In this document: piece after piece, positions 1-5,235 of the stretch
How positions within the stretch are numbered: the stretch's first letter is position 1
Layout: every line of letters begins with the position of its first letter
Assembly (NCBI GenBank): GCA_031257735.1
Contig: JAIROC010000087.1
Span: 1 to 6,248, forward strand
DNA length: 6,248 nucleotides
Origin: Bacteroidales bacterium
GTDB taxonomy: Bacteria; Bacteroidota; Bacteroidia; Bacteroidales; WCHB1-69
Direction of reading: 5' to 3'
Notes under the pieces: model-generated
Seen by the model: the letters and a program-made list of their open reading frames with translations, nothing else
What the model was told of the DNA's origin: nothing
Databases searched by the model: none
Translations under genes and position numbers: made by a program

Positions 1-123
1 CTGTAAATTAGGAAAATAAGATTAGTGTTGACGAAAATATTGTCCTTGTTAAAGTTTCATTATGAGAAAGATATTGCCCTTGTATTTTATTATATAACAA
101 CTTGAAAACAAGTAAATTAATAC

Positions 124-223
124 TATACTTTGCCAAACTTGTACTTTTTTCGGCAGTTTTGGCACAAAATAAATTTATACTTTGCCATAATAATACTTTT
201 TTATACCTTTGTGGCAAAATATA
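124..223. repeat. Tandem, imperfect duplication of the promoter region (two units, 52-bp period)
   Basis: Two consecutive units, about 124-172 and 176-223, align with each other. The first 27 bases of each (124-150 and 176-202) agree at 23 positions, both beginning TATACTTTGCCA and ending TACTTTTTT. Each unit carries TTTGCCA (129-135 and 181-187) followed exactly 31 bp later by an inverted TGGCA box (TGGCACA at 160-166, TGGCAAA at 212-218). The downstream unit holds the intact promoter of the ATPase gene. In the upstream unit the corresponding -7 stretch has decayed to CAGTTTTG (154-161). The repeat is read directly from the sequence; whether it binds a regulator is inference. Confidence 0.7.
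181..211 (+). promoter_or_regulatory. Bacteroidota-type promoter of the ATPase gene
   Basis: TTTG at 181-184 and TACCTTTG at 204-211 are separated by 19 bp, which matches the known Bacteroidota sigma-ABfr consensus (TTTG at -33, TAnnTTTG at -7). The expected transcription start lies at about 216-220, leaving a leader of little more than ten bases before the ATG at 231. The -33 element sits inside a TTTGCCA box, and its inverted partner TGGCAAA (212-218) covers the expected start point, so a protein bound to both would cover the promoter. Confidence 0.65.
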
Positions 224-230
224 GGTGATT

Positions 231-1643
231 ATGTATGCTAAAATTGTAGGTAGAAAGCAGGAAATAAGTAAATTACAAGAATTATATAATTCCGGCAAAC
301 CTGAATTTGTTGCGATTTATGGCAGGCGACGTGTTGGAAAAACTTTTCTTGTGAGGGAAATGTTTGAAAAAGAATTTGTTTTTGATTTGGCAGGTTTGGC
401 AAGGAGCGACTTAAAAAAACAACTTCTTAACTTTCATTTTTCAATAAAGAAAGTAACTGCACAAGATTTTGTATTGCCGAGTTCGTGGATTGAAGCGTTT
501 GAACAACTTATAGCGTTACTCGAAAATTTGCCTACAAGGCGCAAAGTAATTTTTATTGACGAAATTTCGTGGTTAGATACCCAAAAATCAAGTTTTTTGA
601 CTGCATTAGAGCATTTTTGGAATGGCTGGGCATGTTCGAAAAAAGAGATTATGTTGATTGTATGCGCTTCGGCTACCTCATGGGTTATGAATAATCTTAT
701 AAATAATCATGGCGGGCTACATAATCGCATAACCGCATCAATTCAACTGAAACCCTTCACTTTACACGAAACAGAATTGTTTTTACAGTCGAAAAATATT
801 ATATTTTCGCATTATCAAATTGCCGAAATTTATATGATAATGGGTGGAATACCTTTTTATTTGGAAAAACTCAAAAAAGGTAGCAGTGTAGCGCAAAATA
901 TTGATAATTTGTTTTTTAGTAAGAGCGGTGAGTTTAGAAATGAGTTTAAAAATTTATATGCGTCATTGTTTAATAACGCTGAAGATTACGAAAAAATTGT
1001 TGAAGTTTTAAGCAAGAATCGTAATGGGTTGACAAGAAAGGAAATTATTGAACGTGCAAAGATGAAAAGCGGAAATCACATAACAACAATACTTAACAAT
1101 CTGGAATACACCGGATTTATTCGTTCTTATGCACAGCCAAAGCGTAAAAGGGAGCAACTTTTTCAACTAATTGATTCGTTTACCCTGTTTTATTTTCATT
1201 TTTTGCATAAAAATAATTTTCGTGATGAAAAATTCTGGACAAATTCGTTAAATACTCCAAAACATAATACTTGGGCTGGTTTGTCGTTTGAAATTGTGTG
1301 TCTATTGCATACGCATGAAATAAAAAAGAAATTGGAAATATTGGGTGTTCAATCGGTGGAATATGCCTGGCGCGGTAAAAATTCGGAAACAGCAATGCAG
1401 ATTGACTTGATTTTAGACCGTGCGGATAACATTGTCAATCTTTGTGAAATAAAATATGCCAATATGAAATACATTATTACAAAAGACTATGAAGAAAAAT
1501 TGCGCGAGAAAATTGAAACTTTTCGTCAAGAAATTATGCCGCGCAAAGCTATTCATTTATTAATGCTTACAACTTTTGGTGTGAAGCAAAATCAGTATTC
1601 CGGTGTTGTACAAAACGAAATAATACTCGACGATTTATTATGA
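231..1643 (+). CDS. AAA+/STAND-like ATPase with C-terminal DUF234 (PD-(D/E)XK) domain
   Basis: This is a member of the ATPase_2 (archaeal ATPase) plus DUF234 family, 470 residues from ATG 231. An in-frame GTG at 225 would add two residues; I prefer the ATG because the promoter leaves almost no leader before the GTG. Numbering from the GTG: the family's N-terminal signature VGRKQEI is at 8-14, Walker A GRRRVGKT at 33-40, and Walker B VIFIDE at 108-113. The CASATSW segment lies near 147-153 and GGLHNR, with the conserved arginine, at 163-168. A winged-helix-like stretch follows around 252-310. The C-terminal domain keeps a plausible nuclease triad of E356, D394 and E408-x-K410, so both ATP binding and nuclease chemistry could be intact. 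The length is normal for the family. The cellular role of these proteins is not established; cytoplasmic, DNA-related or defence roles are only suggested. The gene is AT-rich and precedes an EamA transporter by 10 bases. Confidence 0.88.
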   Translation: MYAKIVGRKQEISKLQELYNSGKPEFVAIYGRRRVGKTFLVREMFEKEFVFDLAGLARSDLKKQLLNFHFSIKKVTAQDFVLPSSWIEAFEQLIALLENLPTRRKVIFIDEISWLDTQKSSFLTALEHFWNGWACSKKEIMLIVCASATSWVMNNLINNHGGLHNRITASIQLKPFTLHETELFLQSKNIIFSHYQIAEIYMIMGGIPFYLEKLKKGSSVAQNIDNLFFSKSGEFRNEFKNLYASLFNNAEDYEKIVEVLSKNRNGLTRKEIIERAKMKSGNHITTILNNLEYTGFIRSYAQPKRKREQLFQLIDSFTLFYFHFLHKNNFRDEKFWTNSLNTPKHNTWAGLSFEIVCLLHTHEIKKKLEILGVQSVEYAWRGKNSETAMQIDLILDRADNIVNLCEIKYANMKYIITKDYEEKLREKIETFRQEIMPRKAIHLLMLTTFGVKQNQYSGVVQNEIILDDLL

Positions 1644-1653
1644 TTTATGCGAA

Positions 1654-2544
1654 ATGAGATATATTCATTTTTTACTTTTAATCGTATCTTTTATCTGGGG
1701 AACGTCATTTGTTGCAACAGAAATAGCATTAAGAGAGTGCTCAGTTGTTACATTACTGATTCTTCGATTAGGGACAGCAACAGTTATCTTTACAATTTGC
1801 TTACTGTTAAGAATGAACTGGAAAAAGAATGTAAATCAAAAAGACATTTTTAGTTTTTTTCTAATAGGTACATTAGGTGTTTCTTTATATCAATTTTTGC
1901 AAATCACAGCCAATCAATTGTCTAATGCATCAATAACATCCTTTTTTATATCAATGCATCCTATATTGCTTACACTGTTCGGTTTTCTATTTCATAAAGA
2001 GAAAATAACCAAATTTAAAATACTTGGGATTGCTTTTGGATTTGTAGGGACTATATTTATCGCAACTAATGGTAAATTTAATTTTAGCAGTAATATAAAT
2101 TATTTATTAGCTTTTTTATGTTTATTTGCGAATTCGGCTATGTGGGCAAGTTATTCGTCTTTGTCGAAAAAAATGGCTCAGAGGTACATGCCATTTGATT
2201 TAACTGCTTTGACGACTGTAATAGGATTTCTGTTTTTATTACCATTAATACCGGTTATTAATGAATCCAATATATTATTGGAAATTAAAGAATTTTCGTT
2301 TTCTACATATTTGGCAATAGGATATCTATCTTTCTTTTGTACAATTTTCGCTTATGTTTTATGGTTATATTGTCTAAAAAAGATGGAGATTTCGAATGCT
2401 GGTTATTATTTGTATCTTGAACCGGTGTTCACTATTTCTGTGGCTCCATTATTTCTATCTAATCAATTAACTCGTTTCCTAATTATTGGAGGAATAATGA
2501 TTTTCACAGGGTTAATTTGTATTCATGTAAAATCGAAAAAATAA
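1654..2544 (+). CDS. DMT superfamily (EamA) transporter, ten membrane helices
   Basis: A 296-residue inner-membrane protein of the drug/metabolite transporter superfamily; the substrate cannot be read from sequence (relatives export amino acids, metabolites or drugs). Ten hydrophobic segments lie at about 5-24, 31-52, 66-86, 92-113, 122-139, 150-168, 183-201, 218-240, 248-268 and 273-291. They form two EamA repeats of five helices. Typical marks are the N-terminal FIWGTSFVA, the helix 4 pattern ending in P103 and followed by HKEK near 114-117, GIAFGFVGTIFIA at about 125-137, MWASYS near 163-168, and YLYLEPVFTISVAP at 252-265. In the second repeat, the acidic residue usually found just after helix 9 is replaced by SNQLT (269-273). 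The ATG at 1654 begins 10 bases after the ATPase stop with no promoter I can see in the gap, so the two are probably cotranscribed. The gene is the most AT-rich of the window. Confidence 0.88.
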   Translation: MRYIHFLLLIVSFIWGTSFVATEIALRECSVVTLLILRLGTATVIFTICLLLRMNWKKNVNQKDIFSFFLIGTLGVSLYQFLQITANQLSNASITSFFISMHPILLTLFGFLFHKEKITKFKILGIAFGFVGTIFIATNGKFNFSSNINYLLAFLCLFANSAMWASYSSLSKKMAQRYMPFDLTALTTVIGFLFLLPLIPVINESNILLEIKEFSFSTYLAIGYLSFFCTIFAYVLWLYCLKKMEISNAGYYLYLEPVFTISVAPLFLSNQLTRFLIIGGIMIFTGLICIHVKSKK

Positions 2545-2560
2545 ATTTCTTTAGTAACGG

Positions 2561-2582
2561 CAATGTTCCACGTGGAACATTG
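2561..2582. promoter_or_regulatory. parS-like ParB-binding palindrome 1
   Basis: This is a perfect 22-bp palindrome whose 16-bp core TGTTCCACGTGGAACA occupies 2564-2579, extended by CAA and TTG on the two sides. The chromosomal parS consensus bound by ParB/Spo0J is TGTTTCACGTGAAACA; the core here differs only by a symmetric change at positions 5 and 12, a variant known among bacterial parS sites. It lies 17 bases after the EamA stop codon. A hairpin terminator is possible but less likely, because no U-run follows immediately and the core recurs 95 bp away. Confidence 0.7.
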
Positions 2583-2626
2583 ATGTAATTTTGTAAAATA
2601 ATATTACTCGTTTCTAAAAAAATGAC

Positions 2627-2634
2627 TATCTTTG
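2627..2634 (+). promoter_or_regulatory. Likely -7 element of the ade promoter
   Basis: TATCTTTG matches the Bacteroidota -7 consensus TAnnTTTG completely. At the expected 19-bp spacing upstream the sequence is TTAC (2604-2607), a poor -33 match. Transcription would start near 2639-2643. The element lies between the two parS-like palindromes, so the second one (2659-2674) would be transcribed as part of the ade leader. Confidence 0.5.
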
Positions 2635-2658
2635 CAGAAAATTTGTTAAAAAAAACAA

Positions 2659-2674
2659 TGTTCCACGTGGAACA
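2659..2674. promoter_or_regulatory. parS-like ParB-binding palindrome 2
   Basis: The 16-bp palindrome TGTTCCACGTGGAACA is identical to the core of the palindrome at 2564-2579. The spacing between equivalent bases is 95 bp, about nine helical turns. It lies in the expected 5' leader of ade. The symmetry stops at the core, since both flanking bases are A. A repeated, exactly conserved core argues for a protein-binding site (ParB family) over a chance palindrome. Use as an operator for the flanked promoter is an alternative. Confidence 0.7.
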
Positions 2675-2747
2675 ATATACTAAAAAATATGGCTATAATA
2701 ATAAATAGAACGAATCCTTACACTGCCCCGATGTCTTTTCAAGTAAA

Positions 2748-2755
2748 AGAAGAGG
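2748..2755 (+). promoter_or_regulatory. Shine-Dalgarno-like sequence before the preferred ade start
   Basis: AGAAGAGG ends five bases before the ATG at 2761. The in-frame ATG at 2689 has only an A/T-rich run before it. Because Bacteroidota rely little on Shine-Dalgarno pairing, this supports the 2761 start but does not settle it. Confidence 0.35.
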
Positions 2756-2760
2756 TGTTT

Positions 2761-4428
2761 ATGAACATTTTGACTCCATATACCTTAACCGGATATATTG
2801 TTGATGTTTTCGATCAGCGAATATTTAAAGGCAGGATTTATGTTAATGTTTTCGGACAAATAGAACGGATAGAGAAAACAGACGTTTGCGAAGAGCGTTA
2901 TATCATGCCGGGATTTATAGATTCGCATGTGCATATCGAAAGCAGTATGTTGACGCCTTCGGAATTTGCTCGTTCTGCTGTGACTCATGGCGTGGTTGCT
3001 ACGGTTAGCGACCCTCATGAAATCGCCAATGTTTTGGGAATAGAAGGCGTCGAATATTTTATCGAAAATGGCAAACAATCGGGATTTAAATTCTTTTTTG
3101 GAGCGCCTTCGTGTGTACCTGCGGCGCCTTTCGAGACTTCGGGGGCGCATTTGGGCGTCGAAGAAATCGATTATTTGTTGCGCAAAGATGATATTTGGTA
3201 TTTGTCCGAAATGATGAACTTTCCGGGAGTAGTTGCCGGAGATGCGGAAGTAATGGCTAAAATCGAACTGGCTAAGAAACTGAACAAGCCGGTTGATGGA
3301 CATGCTCCCTGTCTTTCGGGCGTTTCGTTGGAGAAATATATCGCCGCCGGAATAACAACCGACCATGAATGTATGGATATTTGCGAGGCGGAAGAAAAAA
3401 TCTCGCTTGGAATGAAAATACTCATCAGAGAAGGAAGCGCCGCAAAAAATTTCGACGCTTTGTATCCTTTGATTGACCAATATCCATCGCGTGTTATGTT
3501 ATGTACGGACGATTCGCATCCCGACGATTTGAAAAACGGATATATTGACAAGTTAGTCGATAGAGCTTTGTCGAACGGAATTAATTTTTTCAATCTGCTT
3601 GAATCTGTTGCAGTGAATCCTGTTGTCCACTACGGTATTCCGGTTGGATTGTTGAGAGCGGGCGATTTTGCTGATTTTATTATTACCGATTCCATAGAAC
3701 CGGGATTTAAGATACTTCAAACGTATATTTCCGGGAAATTAGTGTACGACAGGGTAGGGGAGAGTGTTAATTTACACAGACCGAAAATTGAAATCAAAAA
3801 CAATTTTCATGCGAAACCTCTTAAAATTGAAGATATACACGTTGAAGCGGTTAATGGAAAGGAGATTCGAGTTATCAAGGTTATTGACAAAGAACTGTTC
3901 ACTGAAAATATTGTTGTGAAACCTGCCATTTCGTCTTCAAATGAGATAATTTCGTCCATTGAGGATGATATTCTCAAAATCGTCGTTTTGAATCGTTATG
4001 TTCCCGATTCTAAACCTGTGGTCGGTTTCATAAACGGGTTCGGGTTGAAGCGTGGCGCATTAGCCGGAACAGTCGCTCACGACAGTCATAACCTGATAGC
4101 GGTGGGTGTTGATGATGAGTCGATAGTAGAATGTATGAACGCCGTTATCGAAGTCTCGGGCGGTATTGCAGTACATGCGGACGGCGTTACGGATATTCTT
4201 CCATTGCCGGTGGCTGGAATTATCAGCGACAAAGGAATTGACGAAGTAGCAACCGACTATGATAGAATAAATAAGAAAGCCAAACAAATCGGTTCTTTGC
4301 TTACTTCCCCGTTTATGACCTTGTCGTTTATGGCTCTTATTGTGATACCAAAACTGAAAATTTGCGACAAAGGACTGTTCGATGTGAACAAATTCTGTTA
4401 CACAGATTTATGGGAAGGTTTGGAATGA
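2761..4428 (+). CDS. ade: Adenine deaminase (amidohydrolase superfamily)
   Basis: A cytoplasmic metalloenzyme converting adenine and water to hypoxanthine and ammonia in purine salvage. From ATG 2761 the protein has 555 residues, close to the family's usual 540-590. Metal-site and active-site motifs are present: HVHIESS with H56 and H58, SDPHE at 83-87, SEMMNFPG with E150, DGHAP with H181, TDHE with H202 and E203, and CTDDSHPDD with D250. The C-terminal adenine deaminase domain includes VAHDSHN (H440 to N444) and LPLPVAGIISD. An in-frame ATG at 2689 would add 24 residues (starting MAIIINRTNPY); I chose 2761 because relatives begin about ten residues before the GYIVD segment and because of the AGAAGAGG just upstream. 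ATG 2731 is a third option. G+C content is clearly higher than in the two preceding genes. The gene appears to have its own promoter between two parS-like sites, separating it from the ATPase/EamA unit. Confidence 0.95.
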   Translation: MNILTPYTLTGYIVDVFDQRIFKGRIYVNVFGQIERIEKTDVCEERYIMPGFIDSHVHIESSMLTPSEFARSAVTHGVVATVSDPHEIANVLGIEGVEYFIENGKQSGFKFFFGAPSCVPAAPFETSGAHLGVEEIDYLLRKDDIWYLSEMMNFPGVVAGDAEVMAKIELAKKLNKPVDGHAPCLSGVSLEKYIAAGITTDHECMDICEAEEKISLGMKILIREGSAAKNFDALYPLIDQYPSRVMLCTDDSHPDDLKNGYIDKLVDRALSNGINFFNLLESVAVNPVVHYGIPVGLLRAGDFADFIITDSIEPGFKILQTYISGKLVYDRVGESVNLHRPKIEIKNNFHAKPLKIEDIHVEAVNGKEIRVIKVIDKELFTENIVVKPAISSSNEIISSIEDDILKIVVLNRYVPDSKPVVGFINGFGLKRGALAGTVAHDSHNLIAVGVDDESIVECMNAVIEVSGGIAVHADGVTDILPLPVAGIISDKGIDEVATDYDRINKKAKQIGSLLTSPFMTLSFMALIVIPKLKICDKGLFDVNKFCYTDLWEGLE

Positions 4429-4704
4429 GATTCTCCTTACTATCCGCGGTAATAATAAAATTCAGATGAATAAGAAACCGTAAGGTCTTAGTAATAAATA
4501 CAATGAGTAATACGAAAAAAACTTGTGTAAGAGATTTAAATTTTATTTCGTACAATTGCATCTGTAAAAAAGTGAATTTGAGATGAAAATATATCAATTT
4601 TTATCCGGCGATATTGCAATTCTTAATCGGAAAGATGAATTAAAAAAAAGTATTACTTTTACACTTGAAATTAAATATATCATACGAAAAAAATGTAAAA
4701 AGGT
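4429..4704. other. Intergenic stretch without a convincing gene
   Basis: AT-rich sequence between ade and the truncated nuclease gene. I see no strong terminator hairpin after ade, no RNA gene and no terminal inverted repeat. Two tiny reading frames on the + strand (4503-4586, 27 residues; 4583-4708, 41 residues) overlap each other and the next gene by ATGA, but their products resemble nothing I recognise. A possible -7 element (TACTTTTA, 4654-4661) lies near the end. Confidence 0.5.
4654..4661 (+). promoter_or_regulatory. Possible weak promoter of the truncated nuclease gene
   Basis: TACTTTTA, followed by CAC, fits the Bacteroidota -7 consensus TAnnTTTG except for the last base. No TTTG-like -33 element is found about 19 bp upstream. 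It would give a leader of roughly 40 bases before the ATG at 4705. Confidence 0.25.
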
Positions 4705-5208
4705 ATGAGTACAGATAGAAATAACGGAAAATCTAAAGTTGGAGCTAAATATCAGTCGGCCATTATAATTGCGAATCCGATGTACGACACGGTATTCAAG
4801 AAATTAATGGAAAACGAACGCATAGCGAAATTTTTCCTCAGTACGATATTAGAACAACAAGTCGTATCATTAGATATTCGTCCGCAGGAATATACGTATA
4901 AGAGCGACCCGGATTTAAAAAAAAACAGAAAACGCAAAAGACCCGAACCGGAACATAATATCGGTTATTCAATTTTCCGTATCGATTTTATGGCAACCAT
5001 CATAACAGCAACAGGCGAAAAAAAGAAAATCCTGATAGAAATACAAAAATCGTATGACGAAGAAGATTTGATGCGTTTCCGTAACTATCTCGCCGAACAG
5101 TACAAGAGGATAGATAAGGTCAATGGAGTAGATAGCAAAATTTCATTCATGGAAAACTACGACTTTTTTTCTATGATAAATAAATTGTGTACCTTCGCGT
5201 TCAAATAA
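4705..5208 (+). CDS. C-terminally truncated Rpn/PD-(D/E)XK transposase-like nuclease
   Basis: 167 residues resembling the N-terminal half of the Rpn-type PD-(D/E)XK nuclease family transposase proteins common in Bacteroidota, which usually run to roughly 300 residues. The opening IIIANPMYDTVFKKLMENE (20-38) is the family's N-terminal pattern. The catalytic core follows: RIDFMATI with D94, then ILIEIQKS with E112 and Q114 (the E-x-Q form of the motif), then LMRFRNYLAEQY at about 122-133. A basic stretch KKNRKRKRPEPE lies at 72-83. After about residue 140 the usual continuation (an ITIYILGF-like strand and what follows) is missing. The final ~24 codons instead overlap what looks like the ligA promoter, so the 3' half was probably lost by deletion or recombination. 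Full relatives are proposed to promote DNA breakage and recombination. This copy keeps the catalytic residues but is likely a remnant, perhaps not functional. AGG directly abuts the ATG, too close to serve as a normal ribosome binding site. Confidence 0.65.
   Translation: MSTDRNNGKSKVGAKYQSAIIIANPMYDTVFKKLMENERIAKFFLSTILEQQVVSLDIRPQEYTYKSDPDLKKNRKRKRPEPEHNIGYSIFRIDFMATIITATGEKKKILIEIQKSYDEEDLMRFRNYLAEQYKRIDKVNGVDSKISFMENYDFFSMINKLCTFAFK
5167..5197 (+). promoter_or_regulatory. Likely ligA promoter inside the 3' end of the truncated gene
   Basis: TTTT at 5167-5170, then 19 bp, then TACCTTCG at 5190-5197 fit the Bacteroidota promoter form (TTTG / TAnnTTTG) with one mismatch in each box. Transcription would begin near 5203, about 33 bases before the ligA ATG. 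The element is entirely within the last codons of the truncated nuclease frame. Confidence 0.5.
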
Positions 5209-5235
5209 TGTACGTAATAAAATTATAAAAAAGAT

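Noticed and set aside
30..85. Weak direct repeat around ATATTGtCCTTGT (37-49) and ATATTGcCCTTGT (71-83)
   Set aside because: Only a 13-base match with one mismatch, poor alignment outside it, and no link to a promoter or gene that I can see.
100..113. Small hairpin ACTTG-AAAA-CAAGT in the leader
   Set aside because: The stem is only five base pairs with no U-run after it on either strand; such hairpins are frequent by chance in AT-rich DNA.
8..298. A 96-codon frame on the minus strand across the leader and the ATPase start
   Set aside because: It overlaps the duplicated promoter and the first codons of the ATPase, has low-complexity hydrophobic content, and resembles no family I know.
1647..1853. 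A 68-codon + strand frame overlapping the start of the EamA gene
   Set aside because: It is an out-of-frame shadow; the EamA frame shows clear transporter sequence throughout.
2561..2582. Reading the 22-bp palindrome as a rho-independent terminator of the EamA gene
   Set aside because: No T-run follows the stem, there is essentially no loop, and the core is repeated exactly 95 bp downstream, which fits a protein-binding site better.
2785..3593. Two long minus-strand frames inside ade (2785-3480 and 3171-3593)
   Set aside because: They are antisense shadows of a well-conserved enzyme; their products are arginine/serine-rich without domain signals.
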